Shown here: piece after piece, positions 9,327 through 18,319 of the stretch
Position numbering within the stretch: the first letter of the stretch is position 1
Layout of the letters: the number at the start of each line of letters is the position of its first letter
From: Kushneria marisflavi
GTDB taxonomy: Bacteria > Pseudomonadota > Gammaproteobacteria > Pseudomonadales > Halomonadaceae
Direction of reading: 5' to 3'
Assembly: GCF_002157205.1 (NCBI RefSeq)
Contig: NZ_CP021358.1
Span: 2,542,001 to 2,606,000, forward strand
DNA: 64,000 bases
Position numbers and translations under genes: made by a program
Notes under the pieces: model-generated
The model's database searches: none
Told to the model about the DNA's origin: nothing
The model's input: the letters and a program-made list of their open reading frames with translations, nothing else

Positions 9327-10331
9327 TCAGCGTTTTCTTTTCAGACGGGCCTGAAGAAGCTTCAGGATGGCCCGCTCTTCAGGGCCTGTCAGATCATCCT
9401 GATCAAGGGCATCCTCGATCTGCTCCAGAAAATGTCTTAGCAAGCGACCGTCAAGATAGTTTTCGATGACGCGCGGGTCGATATAGCTTGCTCGTGCAAT
9501 GCTGGGCGTATTACCCAGTCGAGCAGCGACGCGCTCTACCGCTTCACGAATATACGACTGGCTGGCATCGTCATCATCGCCGATGCCCAGTTCATCGAGG
9601 GCGAGCGCTGCAATGGAGGTGCCGGCCCAGGTCCGAAAGTCCTTGGCACTAAAGCGCTCCCCCATGACCTCATGGATATAGTCGTTAAGGTCCTGGCTAT
9701 CGACACGTACCTTGCGTCCATCATCATCAAAGTACTTGAAGATTTCATAGCCCGGGATGTCGTCAAGCTCCCCAACAATCTGCGCCAGTTTTTCATCTTC
9801 AACCACCTTGTGCTGCTGCTGGCCACTTTTGCCCTGGTAGTCGAAAATCAGCTCGTCGCCGTTGATGGTCAGATGGCGTGAGCGCATGGTGGTCAGCCCA
9901 TAGGAATCGTTCTGCTCGCTATAGCTGTCGTTACCGGGGCGAAAATAGGCCGTATCCAGCAGTCTGACCATGCAGGCCAGTACCTTCTCTCGTGGCATGC
10001 CATCGCGGGCCATGTGCTGACCGGTAATGCGTCGCATGGTCGATAGCCGCTGGGCAAAATCGACGATGCGATCGAATTTCATCTTCTCCCGCTGCTCACG
10101 CCACTGGCTGTTGTAGACATACTGCTTGCGCCCGGCACTGTCTCTTCCCGTGGCATGAATGCGCGCCTCGGGATCGAGCGTGATGGTCACGTCGCGCCAT
10201 GCTGGCGGAACGGCAAGGCCCTTGATCCATTCCCGCCATTGCTGGTCCTTCAGAGTTTTCCCCGCAGCGTCGCGATATGTAAACCCCTTGCCGCTGCGAT
10301 GGCGCGTTACGATGGTGGCTTCTTTTGTCAT
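9327..10331 (-). CDS. DNA topoisomerase IB (poxvirus/Deinococcus type)
   Basis: A 334-aa type IB topoisomerase, which relaxes supercoils through a 3'-phosphotyrosine intermediate. By spacing to the Deinococcus radiodurans enzyme (R137, K174, R239, N280, Y289) the active site here is R131 (YFRPGNDSY), K168 (GKSG), R233 (KDFRTWAGT), N274 (LGNTPS) and nucleophile Y283 (ASYIDP); all five are present with conserved spacing. The family is scattered in bacteria and is additional to Topo I and gyrase. The ATG at 10331 starts MTKEATIVTRHRSGKGFTYR. The gene stands alone, convergent with ssb. No symbol is given because bacterial naming is not uniform. Confidence 0.9.
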   Translation of the reverse strand: MTKEATIVTRHRSGKGFTYRDAAGKTLKDQQWREWIKGLAVPPAWRDVTITLDPEARIHATGRDSAGRKQYVYNSQWREQREKMKFDRIVDFAQRLSTMRRITGQHMARDGMPREKVLACMVRLLDTAYFRPGNDSYSEQNDSYGLTTMRSRHLTINGDELIFDYQGKSGQQQHKVVEDEKLAQIVGELDDIPGYEIFKYFDDDGRKVRVDSQDLNDYIHEVMGERFSAKDFRTWAGTSIAALALDELGIGDDDDASQSYIREAVERVAARLGNTPSIARASYIDPRVIENYLDGRLLRHFLEQIEDALDQDDLTGPEERAILKLLQARLKRKR

Positions 10332-10532
10332 TCAGGCAGGCTTCTTGTCTGGTGAACGTCTCGTGAGTCCTTGACTGATCATAGACGATGATCAAGGGCT
10401 TGCCGCCGTATGGCCTTTGGCATGACGCAGCCTCCGGACAGTGCAACCCATGGGTTTTTTTTGTAAAGTGTCGGGCCTGCCGCGTCACTGCCCGCCAAGA
10501 GTGACGTCATTTTCTGTCGGGCCGCAAACTCA

Positions 10533-11408
10533 ATGAAACTATTACTGCTTGATGCCGATCACTGCCTTGGTCGGGCGCTCATCAATGAAAGCGACTCGCG
10601 AAGCGATGTCGAGCTGATCATCGAGCGTTCCCGTCAATGCCCGCTGCCGCAGTTGAAGGCATGGGCGCCGGACGCTGTCATTTTTCCACCATTATTGTGT
10701 CCGGCCGGTGTCGACTACGCCGAGATAATCGAGCATGTCGAACAGGTAGAAGCTGTCATGACGGCCTGTCGCGAACATGGCGTGCCGCTGGTCTGGTTCG
10801 TCAGCGATCAGATCTTTGATGCCGGGTCGGACATGCCCATCGAAGAAAGCGTACTGCCCTCGCCCCGGGATGAGGGGCTGCAGCGTCTGCTGGAGACGGG
10901 CAACCGGATTCGTTCAGGGCTGGCCGAGCACTTTATCGTACGGACCGGGCCGCTGATGGCGCTGGAAGGTCGCAATGCCTGGCTGGCGCGCATGCTGGAT
11001 GAGCTGGTGGACGGCAAGTGCCAGCGTGCTGCAGAAGATGAAATTGTCTGTCCAACGCCCGCTCAGGCCGTGGCCCGTGCCGTGATCGGTATGCTGTCGC
11101 AGCAGTTTTCGGGTGCCAACGCCTGGGGGGCCTATCATCTCGCCGGCGTGGAACCGGTCAGTCTTTATACCTTTCATGGCGTTGTGCGCCATCAGCTGGA
11201 GATTCAGCTCGCCAGAAGAAACATTGATCTGACCCTTGGCGAGATCACGCCGCTGCACCACCATCATGATCAGCCGCTAAGACGCGTCCTCAACTGTCGT
11301 CAGATGCTTGAGACCTTTGGCGTTCATCAAAAGCCCTGGCGGCTGGCGCTGGATGCCATGCTTGAGCAGTGGTGTCAGGCACGCTTTGACGAGGAGAAGG
11401 GGCCGTGA
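10533..11408 (+). CDS. RmlD/SDR-like sugar-nucleotide-binding family protein
   Basis: A 291-aa protein resembling the RmlD (dTDP-4-dehydrorhamnose reductase) substrate-binding family: an N-terminal Rossmann-like strand, VWFVSDQIFDAGSDMPIEES (compare the RmlD S-T-D-Y-V-F-D-G region), HFIVRTGPLMALEGRNAWLA and GAYHLAGVEPVSLYTF. The usual GxxGxxG nucleotide motif is degenerate (LLLDADHCLGRAL), and the catalytic Tyr-x3-Lys is not evident, so reductase activity is doubtful. It overlaps the plsC GTG start (GTGA), implying translational coupling. Substrate and role are unknown; no rhamnose biosynthesis gene is nearby. Confidence 0.7.
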   Translation: MKLLLLDADHCLGRALINESDSRSDVELIIERSRQCPLPQLKAWAPDAVIFPPLLCPAGVDYAEIIEHVEQVEAVMTACREHGVPLVWFVSDQIFDAGSDMPIEESVLPSPRDEGLQRLLETGNRIRSGLAEHFIVRTGPLMALEGRNAWLARMLDELVDGKCQRAAEDEIVCPTPAQAVARAVIGMLSQQFSGANAWGAYHLAGVEPVSLYTFHGVVRHQLEIQLARRNIDLTLGEITPLHHHHDQPLRRVLNCRQMLETFGVHQKPWRLALDAMLEQWCQARFDEEKGP

Positions 11409-12157
11409 AGGCGCTACGCAGTCTATTGTTTTATACCGGCTATCTAATGGCCATTATTGTCAGTGCCGTCACTCTCGTGCCGCTGGCCTTTTTTCTGCCG
11501 CTCAACGGACGCTTTAGGGTCCTGAACCTTTACAACCACTTCATCGTGTTCTGGTTCGGCCTCTGCTGCGGCGTACGTTATCGTGTGGAAGGTCGTGAGC
11601 ATATCCCTGATGGGGCCTGCGTGCTGCTGTCCAACCACCAAAGCGAGTGGGAAACCCTGTTTCTTCAGACCATCAAATCGCCCATGTGTACGGTGCTCAA
11701 GCAGGAGTTGCTGAAGATTCCGGTTTTTGGCTGGGCGCTGAGAATGCTCAGACCGATTCCGCTGGACCGATCAAAACCCTCGAGGGCACTCAGGCTGGTG
11801 TTGACTGAAGGTGCGGCCCGTCTGGCTTCCGGGCTTTCCGTCCTGCTGTTTCCTGAAGGTACCCGCGTGCCGCCCGGTGAGCGTCGCCGCTTCAACAAGA
11901 GTGGTATACACATGGCCTGCAGGGCCGGGGTGCCGATACTGCCGGTCGCCCACAATGCCGGTGAGCACTGGCCTGGCAAGGGGTTTATCAAAACGCCCGG
12001 GCAAATCAATGTCGTCATTGGGCAGCCCATTGTCACTCGGGATCGCAAGCCGGATGAGGTGACGCGGGAAGTCGAGCAGTGGATCGAGCAGGAGCTGGCA
12101 CGTATTTCGAAGGTGTCCAGGCCGGCACTGGAAGAAGCTTCTGCCAGCGCACTATAG
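11405..12157 (+). CDS. plsC: 1-acyl-sn-glycerol-3-phosphate acyltransferase
   Basis: PlsC converts lysophosphatidic acid to phosphatidic acid in phospholipid synthesis. The 250-aa product has an N-terminal membrane segment (about residues 10-32), the acyltransferase motif NHQSEWET at 77-84 (His-x4-Glu form) and the substrate-binding FPEGTR at 149-154, followed by AGVPILPVAHNAGEHW. The start is GTG at 11405, overlapping the upstream stop by four bases, so it is translated with the RmlD-like gene. A strong terminator follows. Confidence 0.93.
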   Translation: MKALRSLLFYTGYLMAIIVSAVTLVPLAFFLPLNGRFRVLNLYNHFIVFWFGLCCGVRYRVEGREHIPDGACVLLSNHQSEWETLFLQTIKSPMCTVLKQELLKIPVFGWALRMLRPIPLDRSKPSRALRLVLTEGAARLASGLSVLLFPEGTRVPPGERRRFNKSGIHMACRAGVPILPVAHNAGEHWPGKGFIKTPGQINVVIGQPIVTRDRKPDEVTREVEQWIEQELARISKVSRPALEEASASAL

Positions 12158-12207
12158 AATCAGGTCGATCGTGACAGGTGCCGAAAAACAAGGCGCTGGA
12201 TGGCATG

Positions 12208-12238
12208 AAAAAGGGCGCCCGTTGGGGCGCCCTTTTTT
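12208..12238 (+). terminator. Bidirectional terminator between plsC and fabB
   Basis: AAAAAGGGCGCCC and GGGCGCCCTTTTT arms (12208-12220, 12225-12237) with loop GTTG. A-runs and T-runs flank the GC stem on both strands, so it can stop plsC from the left and fabB (stop at 12289) from the right. Confidence 0.92.
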
Positions 12239-12288
12239 GCCTGAGTACTGCTTTTACCTAGTACTGCCTGGCATTGCGATGCTGGCGG

Positions 12289-13515
12289 TCAGGACGGCTG
12301 GTCGGCCATGCGCTGAAAGATCAGGCAGGCATTGGTGCCGCCAAACCCAAAGCTGTTGGACAGGACACGCTCGAGGCGTACACCGTCGCGACGCTTTGTC
12401 ACGATATCCAGATCGCTGGCTTCCGGGTCGATTTCATCAATATTGGCGGATGCGCAGATGAAATCGTGTTGCATCATGAGAAGCGAGTAAATCGCTTCCT
12501 GTGCGCCGGTGGCACCCAGAGAATGTCCGGTCAACGACTTGGTCGAGGAAAGTGCCGGAACCCTGTCACCGAAGACATCACGCAGGGCCTTGATCTCGCA
12601 CATATCGCCAACCGGTGTCGAAGTGCCATGCGTATTGATGTAGTCGATGTCGCCCTTGACGGTCGACATTGCCTGCTGCATGCAGCGAGCGCCACCTTCA
12701 CCAGAAGGGGCCACCATGTCATGGCCATCGGAGTTGGCACCGTAGCCCACCACCTCGGCGTAGATTTTGGCGCCACGTGCCCTGGCATGCTCAAGCTCTT
12801 CGAGCACCAGCATGGCACCACCGCCTGCGATGACAAAGCCGTCGCGTGCCGTGTCATAGGCGCGAGATGCCTTCTCGGGGCAGTCGTTGTAGCTGGTGGA
12901 CAGTGCGCCCATGGCATCAAACAGACACGACAGGGTCCAGTGCTCTTCTTCACCGCCGCCGGCAAAGACGACATCCTGCTTGCCCAGCTGAATCTGCTCG
13001 ACAGCGCTGCCGATACAGTGAGCCGAGGTCGCACAGGCCGAGGAGATGGAGTAATTGATCCCCTTGATTGCGAAGGGTGTGGCCAGACAGGCAGATACGG
13101 TGCTACCCATGGTTCGGGTCACGCGATAGGGGCCAACTCGGCGTAGCCCCTTGTCGCGCAGAATATCAGCGGCTTCTACCTGGTTGGCAGATGACGCGCC
13201 GCCCGAGCCTGCAATCAGACCGGTGCGCACGTTGGACACCTGATCAGGCGAAAGACCGGAGTCCTCTATGGCCTGCTGCATGGAAACATAGGCGTAGGCG
13301 GCCGCATCTCCCATGAAACGGCGCTGTTTGCGGTCGACCAGAGCGTCCAGGTCGATGTCCACAACGCCTGCAACATGGCTTCGCATTCCGCGTTCGACAT
13401 ACTCATCGCGAAAGCGAATACCCGAACGGCCTTCCTTCAGGGACTGAAGGACCTGATGCTGATCGTTGCCCAGGCAGGAGACAATGCCCAGGCCAGTGAC
13501 TACCACTCGTCGCAT
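12289..13515 (-). CDS. fabB: 3-oxoacyl-[acyl-carrier-protein] synthase I
   Basis: FabB elongates fatty acids and is required with FabA for the anaerobic unsaturated fatty acid pathway. From ATG at 13515 ([18 protein letters not shown]) the product is 408 aa, matching E. coli FabB (406). The catalytic triad is C161 ([10 protein letters not shown]), H296 ([11 protein letters not shown]) and H331 ([10 protein letters not shown]). A longer frame extends 37 codons upstream, but GGGAGG just before 13515 and the family start support this choice. It follows fabA by 13 bp, forming the fabAB operon. Confidence 0.96.
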   Translation of the reverse strand: MRRVVVTGLGIVSCLGNDQHQVLQSLKEGRSGIRFRDEYVERGMRSHVAGVVDIDLDALVDRKQRRFMGDAAAYAYVSMQQAIEDSGLSPDQVSNVRTGLIAGSGGASSANQVEAADILRDKGLRRVGPYRVTRTMGSTVSACLATPFAIKGINYSISSACATSAHCIGSAVEQIQLGKQDVVFAGGGEEEHWTLSCLFDAMGALSTSYNDCPEKASRAYDTARDGFVIAGGGAMLVLEELEHARARGAKIYAEVVGYGANSDGHDMVAPSGEGGARCMQQAMSTVKGDIDYINTHGTSTPVGDMCEIKALRDVFGDRVPALSSTKSLTGHSLGATGAQEAIYSLLMMQHDFICASANIDEIDPEASDLDIVTKRRDGVRLERVLSNSFGFGGTNACLIFQRMADQPS

Positions 13516-13528
13516 GGGAGCCTCCCCA

Positions 13529-14044
13529 TCAGAAATTCGCAGTGGAGGTGAACAGGCCAACGCGCAGGTCGTTGGCTTCGTAGATATCGCGGCCATCCAC
13601 GGACAGAACGCCATCGGCGATGCCAAGGATCAGGCGGCGCGTGATCACCCGCTTGATATGAATATGATAAGTGACCTTCTCGGCATCCGGAAGGATCTGT
13701 CCGGAGAACTTGACCTCACCACATCCCAGCGCGCGGCCGCGGCCGGGGTTGCCCAGCCAGCCCAGGTGGAAACCCAGCAGCTGCCACATGGCATCAAGGC
13801 CCAGGCAGCCCGGCATGACGGGGTCGCCCGGGAAGTGGCACTGGAAAAACCAGAGGTCAGGGTTAATATCCAGCTCAGCGATCAGCTCGCCCTTGCCGTA
13901 TTTGCCACCCGCTTCCTGAATGTTGGTGATGCGATCCAGCATCAGCATGTTCGGTGCTGGCAGCTGTGCATTCCCAGGGCCGAAAAGTTCGCCCTGACTG
14001 CACGCGAGCAGCTGATCACGGTTAAAGGAGTGTTGCGTGGTCAC
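13529..14044 (-). CDS. fabA: 3-hydroxydecanoyl-[ACP] dehydratase/isomerase
   Basis: FabA dehydrates 3-hydroxydecanoyl-ACP and isomerises trans-2- to cis-3-decenoyl-ACP, starting unsaturated fatty acid synthesis. The 171-aa product has catalytic H70 ([11 protein letters not shown]) and D84 (LGLDAMWQ), identical in position to E. coli FabA. The start is GTG at 14044 ([20 protein letters not shown]). It is the first gene of fabAB. No clear FabR-type palindrome was identified in the 130-bp upstream gap shared with the end of phr. Confidence 0.97.
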   Translation of the reverse strand: MTTQHSFNRDQLLACSQGELFGPGNAQLPAPNMLMLDRITNIQEAGGKYGKGELIAELDINPDLWFFQCHFPGDPVMPGCLGLDAMWQLLGFHLGWLGNPGRGRALGCGEVKFSGQILPDAEKVTYHIHIKRVITRRLILGIADGVLSVDGRDIYEANDLRVGLFTSTANF

Positions 14045-14174
14045 TGAGATGTTCCGGAAATCAAAGGAATAGGTACTCCTGACGGAGCGCGCTTAGTGTA
14101 CTGATAGAGGTGGCGAAATGCACGCCAGCGCCAGTGGGCGGGCCTGCAGCCTCGGCATCGCTCTTCAGCTACGT

Positions 14175-15590
14175 TTAACTTAATGCCTTGAAGGCGTCCA
14201 GCGCTCGTTGACGCGCAGCGCGATGATCCACCATGGGCAACGGATAACCGATGTGTTTGCAGGTGGCGGCATCGGGCGCATGACGCTTTTTAGCCTCAAC
14301 GTTTGCCAGTTCGGGCACAAACTCTGCAATAAACATGCCTTCCGGGTCAAAACGTCTGGACTGGGTGGTCGGGTTGAAGATGCGGAAATAGGGCGCCGCA
14401 TCCGTTCCCGTGGAGGCTGCCCACTGCCATCCTCCGTTATTGGCACCCAGTTCACCGTCAACCAGATGCTGCAAAAAAAAGGCCTCGCCGCGCCGCCAGT
14501 CTATCAGCAGATGCTTGCTGAGAAACATGGCGGTGACCATTCTTAAGCGGTTATGCATCCATCCGGTCGTAGTCAGCTGGCGCATGGCCGCATCGACCAG
14601 CGGATAGCCGGTATTGCCCTCGCACCAGCGTTGAAAGTCCTCGTCGCTGTCTCGCCAGGCCAGTGCCTTCGTATGCTCCTGAAAGGGCTGATGGCGGTTG
14701 ACGCGGGGAAAACCGACCAGAACGTGCTGATAGAATTCGCGCCAGATGATCTCGCTGATCCAGCTTTTTAGATTGCTGTCTCCGTCACCAAGATGTCCGC
14801 CATTTCTGGCTGCAGCGGCGTTGATGCACTGACGCCATGACATCATGCCCAGCGCCAGCCAGGCCGAGAGCCCGCTGGTCGCCTTCATGGCAGGAAAGTC
14901 GCGTCCGCTGTCGTATTGATGCGCTCTTTTTTGCAGGAAGCGGGCCAGACGATCCTGCGCTGCCTCTTCACCGGCAGGCCAGTCGTCACTATTGATCACC
15001 GCATGACTGGCCTTGAGTTCGGGAAGCTCATCGCTAACAACATCGCTCAAGGCAGCCTGTGCTTCTGGAGCATCAAACTGCTGCAGCTGGTTGGCGCCAA
15101 TATTTTTGAGCCAGCTTTTATAGAAAGGTGTAAAGACGCTGTAATAGCGGCCGTCTCCGGTCAGAAGTTCGCCGGGTGTGAAGGCAATCTGATCGGTATA
15201 GCGGTGCACGGCCAGTTCGCGCTGATGAAAGCCTTCGCTGACCTGTCGGTCACGACATCGCTCATTAAGCCCATACTCATCGTTGAAGTGTATGGCCTCG
15301 CATTCGAGCGTCTCTGCAAGCTCAAGAAGCCGGTCAGGCAATGCTCCGAAATGTTCGGCGTCAATGATCCTGAGAGGAATATTGAGACGGTCAAGATGAT
15401 TCGACAGCGCCTCTATACCGCGGCGCCAGAAGTCGAGCTTGTTATCGCCATGCCCATGCTCCCGCCATTGTTGCGGGGTCCAGCAGACCACACCGATGAC
15501 GGGGCCGCATTGCGCTGCATGATGAAGGGCCGTGTTATCTTCACACCTTAAATCGGTCCTGAACCAGACCAGCTGTCGCTTGCTACCCAT
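14175..15590 (-). CDS. phrB: Deoxyribodipyrimidine photolyase
   Basis: Photolyase uses blue light to split cyclobutane pyrimidine dimers. The 471-aa product is the size of class I CPD photolyases: an N-terminal antenna-binding domain (QLVWFRTDLRCEDNTAL) and a C-terminal FAD domain with IIWREFYQHVLVGFPRVN, RQLTTTGWMHNRLRMVTAMF, HLLIDWRRGE and NNGGWQWAASTGTDAAPYFR. The aspartate in TGTDA is typical of class I photolyases rather than 6-4 photolyases. It lies 67 bp behind a MerR-type regulator on the same strand, a pairing seen in light-regulated gene sets. Confidence 0.94.
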   Translation of the reverse strand: MGSKRQLVWFRTDLRCEDNTALHHAAQCGPVIGVVCWTPQQWREHGHGDNKLDFWRRGIEALSNHLDRLNIPLRIIDAEHFGALPDRLLELAETLECEAIHFNDEYGLNERCRDRQVSEGFHQRELAVHRYTDQIAFTPGELLTGDGRYYSVFTPFYKSWLKNIGANQLQQFDAPEAQAALSDVVSDELPELKASHAVINSDDWPAGEEAAQDRLARFLQKRAHQYDSGRDFPAMKATSGLSAWLALGMMSWRQCINAAAARNGGHLGDGDSNLKSWISEIIWREFYQHVLVGFPRVNRHQPFQEHTKALAWRDSDEDFQRWCEGNTGYPLVDAAMRQLTTTGWMHNRLRMVTAMFLSKHLLIDWRRGEAFFLQHLVDGELGANNGGWQWAASTGTDAAPYFRIFNPTTQSRRFDPEGMFIAEFVPELANVEAKKRHAPDAATCKHIGYPLPMVDHRAARQRALDAFKALS

Positions 15591-15609
15591 TCATAGGCTC
15601 CTTTCGCAA

Positions 15610-15633
15610 GCAACCCGCCATAAGGCGGGTTGC
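15610..15633 (-). terminator. Strong hairpin between the merR-type gene and phr
   Basis: GCAACCCGCC (15610-15619) and GGCGGGTTGC (15624-15633) form a perfect 10-bp stem with tetraloop ATAA, in the gap between the regulator stop and the photolyase start. On the minus strand only a weak T-containing tail follows (TTGCGAAAGG), so it is a partial terminator or mRNA-stabilising element within the operon rather than a full stop. Confidence 0.55.
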
Positions 15634-15657
15634 AGTCGATCCATGACATTGTCGGCA

Positions 15658-16608
15658 TCAGCCATGACGGGCAGTGGCCAGTCTCAATTGCGCGATGGCT
15701 CGCGCGGGGTCGCTGGCCAATGCACTCAGGTTATCCTCATCCGTGTCACGCAGCTGTCGCGTAATGGAACCTGCCACGCGGATGGGCAAAATCCCCTGAT
15801 AGGACGCTTCTGAAAGCTGCTGGCGCAGTCCGTTAATATCGGCTTCCATGGCACCGGAGAGAACGATGGTTCTGGCGTTTTTGCACCGGGCGGCCTCAAT
15901 CAGCTCGCTGAGAGGCACCGATCCATCAAACAGCGTAATGTAGAAGCCGGCGCTGCTGGCCGTAAAGGCGAACAGCAATTGCCAGAGTGCACTACAGCCC
16001 CCGGGCAGATAGCTCATCAGGATGCGCGGCTCGGTATTTTCATGGTTACCATGGTACAGCCGCAGGCCGAGGCGGGTTCTCAGAAAGGATTCCAGAAAGC
16101 AGCGCTGGGCCATGGGGGTAGAATGCTCCGCCCAGGTCTTTTCAAGATGCTCGACAACTGGTTGCCATAGGCGGGCAATGGCCGTGTTGACCGGATACAG
16201 CCCCATGCTTCGAGTAAACAGATTTTCGAGCCTGTTGGTATCGAATTCGGACACGGCATCGATAACCTCTTGACGCTGACCCTGCCAGTCATGATCCGGC
16301 GCGAATTCATCGGAAGTCGGTGCCTGACCGCCATCTTCCTGAGCTGAAGTCTCGGTCGAAGCCTGATCGAGCAGTTCCCCCACCTGGCTGACCGGAACCC
16401 CCCGGTTGAGCCATTGCAGGATACGTTCAACCCGCTCGATGTCTTCGCGAGCATAAAGACGATGTCCCTTTGGGGTACGTCTTGGCTGAATCAGCCCGTA
16501 ACGGCGCTCCCACGCACGCAGCGTTACCGAATTGACGCCGGTCAGACGCGAAACTTCCCTGATGGGATAGAGCGGTCCGCCGACAGCACTTGCCACTTTC
16601 TCAGTCAT
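15658..16608 (-). CDS. MerR-family regulator with degenerate B12-binding-like domain (CarH/LitR/MlrA type)
   Basis: From ATG at 16608 the product is 316 aa. Residues about 12-80 are a MerR winged helix (YPIREVSRLTGVNSVTLRAW, ERRYGLIQPRRTPKGHRLY). The rest resembles the cobalamin-binding half of CarH/LitR light sensors, but the key residues are lost: the W-x9-EH motif reads W159-x9-RC, and the ExHxxG-type cobalamin ligand motif reads GCSALW (His to S206). The same kind of loss occurs in E. coli MlrA. The start at 16608 is favoured by upstream GGAGG over a longer frame from 16701. It precedes phr and probably controls this cluster; the signal is unknown. Confidence 0.82.
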   Translation of the reverse strand: MTEKVASAVGGPLYPIREVSRLTGVNSVTLRAWERRYGLIQPRRTPKGHRLYAREDIERVERILQWLNRGVPVSQVGELLDQASTETSAQEDGGQAPTSDEFAPDHDWQGQRQEVIDAVSEFDTNRLENLFTRSMGLYPVNTAIARLWQPVVEHLEKTWAEHSTPMAQRCFLESFLRTRLGLRLYHGNHENTEPRILMSYLPGGCSALWQLLFAFTASSAGFYITLFDGSVPLSELIEAARCKNARTIVLSGAMEADINGLRQQLSEASYQGILPIRVAGSITRQLRDTDEDNLSALASDPARAIAQLRLATARHG

Positions 16609-16772
16609 AATAAACGAGAGCCTCCTTCGCAGTTCCTGCTGGCAGGAACGTGAATACCGATTGGTACGCCACGTTGCGAAAATGAGCAATTCGACCTGCA
16701 TGCATGATTGCGTTAGCCATCATGGTCGAACAAATAAATTTAACCTGTGTATGTCTATAGTGTAGCAGTATT

Positions 16773-16788
16773 TGCACAGATGTTGTAC
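16773..16788. promoter_or_regulatory. Candidate MerR/CarH-type operator upstream of the merR-type gene
   Basis: TGCAC at 16773 and TGTAC at 16784 are direct repeats exactly 11 bp apart, in the 188-bp gap between the CbiX stop and the regulator start. CarH operators are described as 11-bp-spaced repeats of a TnTACA-type element. The site would allow autoregulation; one copy is imperfect. Confidence 0.35.
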
Positions 16789-16796
16789 GCCAAACT

Positions 16797-17180
16797 TTAT
16801 TCTGTACAAGTGCTGTCACGCTGGTTTTCGGCCACGATCGAGACCACGACATCAGCAAATGATGGGTGCTGTCCTACCGGGTCGAGCAGGGTCAAGGAAA
16901 GCTCGGGATGCGTTTGACGCAGGGCATCCAGCTGTCCCGGCACGTCTTCACGCAGATGGCGACCCGCCGCAAAAAAAAGCGGCAGGATATCGATGTCATT
17001 GAACCCATCGGCATGCAGTTCGGCGACCACGTTTTCGAGCAGTGGGTCACAAAGCTCCATATAGGCCAGTCGTACCGGTGTGGTCATGCGCGCCTTGAGA
17101 CGTTGTTCCAGCGTTTCAAACGGTGCCTGCCAGCGGCTGTCCGTGGAGCCGTGGGCCAGTACGATCAGTGCAGTTGTCAT
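16797..17180 (-). CDS. CbiX/SirB-like sirohydrochlorin chelatase family protein (short form)
   Basis: A 127-aa single-domain protein of the short CbiX type. H10 in VLAHGS and H75 in FFAAGRHLREDVP are the expected metal-binding histidines; LAYMELCDPLLENVVAELHA and DIDILPLFFAAGRH follow the family pattern. CbiX-type enzymes insert Co2+ or Fe2+ into sirohydrochlorin for cobalamin or siroheme synthesis. The specificity here is not determinable. No other tetrapyrrole gene is adjacent; instead it lies between a flavoprotein gene and the MerR-type regulator on the same strand. Confidence 0.78.
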   Translation of the reverse strand: MTTALIVLAHGSTDSRWQAPFETLEQRLKARMTTPVRLAYMELCDPLLENVVAELHADGFNDIDILPLFFAAGRHLREDVPGQLDALRQTHPELSLTLLDPVGQHPSFADVVVSIVAENQRDSTCTE

Positions 17181-17244
17181 ATCGGTATCATTCCTGAGTC
17201 AGCAAAGTATTGGGTTGGCCGTTCATGTGCATGGGTAAATGTTG

Positions 17245-18246
17245 TCATTGGCCACATAGGGCCTGTGCCAGCCGGCTGCCCGATAGCCAGGCGGCCTCGA
17301 CGCGACCATCGATACACCAGTCGCCACAAAGGGATAGCTGCGTCGGCTTTTCAATGAGATAGCCTGGGGTGTTCTCTGGCGTCTGGCAGGGCTGGGCATA
17401 TCGCCATCGGTGCGCGCCGCAGGCATCAATGGCTGGAAGCGGCGCGGGATAACAGTCCTGAAAGGCTTTGATCATCCTGTCGGCCACCTGGTCGGCGGCG
17501 TCTTCCAGGTGTTTGTCAGACCAGTCGTCATTGGCCAGAAGCGTGAGTCGCTCACCTTCATGCTGCCCGGGCCGTGTCTGATTGCGCCCTGCCCAGCGCA
17601 GCACCGGTGACGACTCCAGCAGGGCCCCATGCCAGTTTTCAATGCCCGAGGGCATGTCCAGAGCGCCCCTGAATCGCACCCACGTGCTCCAGCAGGGGGA
17701 CATGTTGGTCTGCGGTCGAAGCGATGTGCTGATCCCCTTTAGCAACAACGCTGCCTGCGGTGCCGGTATGGCCACGATGACATGATCGAATCCCGACCAT
17801 TGCTGCTCCTTTTGATCCTCGAGTGTCCAGGTCGAGCCGGTACGTGTCATTGAGGTGATACGCACCTGCTGATGAACCTTCATGGGTTCGGACAGCGCAT
17901 CGGTCAGCGCCGCCATCGAGGGCATGCCCGAATATCTGGGATGTTCGGGAGGTTGCGCCTGCCATTGCCCGTCGATCTGGCGCGCCATGATACCGGGCCA
18001 GCGCGCGACGCTGCCCTGTTGTTCGAAAGCCGTGATGAATTGTGCAAACTCGGGGTCGCGAACAGTGAAATACTGGGCGCCAAGATCGAACAGACCATGG
18101 TCATTGTGCCTGGAGGACATTCGTCCACCCGGGCGTCGACCCTTGTCAAAAATTTGTACATTCCTTCCCGCCTGCTGTAGCGCCCGCGCGGCAGACAGCC
18201 CGGCCATGCCGGCGCCAATGACGGCTATATTGTGCAAGAAGTCCAC
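17245..18246 (-). CDS. Renalase-like FAD/NAD(P)-binding oxidoreductase (COG3380 type)
   Basis: A 333-aa flavoprotein with an N-terminal dinucleotide fold (IAVIGAGMAGLSAARALQQA) followed by DKGRRPGGRMSSR and FDLGAQYFTVRDPEF, typical of the COG3380 family related to renalase and amine oxidases. A C-terminal FAD motif is visible (LSLCGDWCIDGRVEAAWLSG). The substrate is unknown. The start is GTG at 18246 with GAGG upstream. It heads the minus-strand run ending in phr, and homologues are often found near photolyase genes, which suggests membership of the same response. Confidence 0.8.
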   Translation of the reverse strand: MDFLHNIAVIGAGMAGLSAARALQQAGRNVQIFDKGRRPGGRMSSRHNDHGLFDLGAQYFTVRDPEFAQFITAFEQQGSVARWPGIMARQIDGQWQAQPPEHPRYSGMPSMAALTDALSEPMKVHQQVRITSMTRTGSTWTLEDQKEQQWSGFDHVIVAIPAPQAALLLKGISTSLRPQTNMSPCWSTWVRFRGALDMPSGIENWHGALLESSPVLRWAGRNQTRPGQHEGERLTLLANDDWSDKHLEDAADQVADRMIKAFQDCYPAPLPAIDACGAHRWRYAQPCQTPENTPGYLIEKPTQLSLCGDWCIDGRVEAAWLSGSRLAQALCGQ

Positions 18247-18319
18247 GAAGGCCTCAAATTGTCTGAAGGGAAACGGTCATGGCTGCGCCGCAGGTATCGG
18301 GCGAAACCCGGATAAATCT

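Noticed and set aside
12274..13146. Open frame of about 290 codons opposite fabB
   Set aside because: Antisense to fabB with intact catalytic triad; no start signal or domain.
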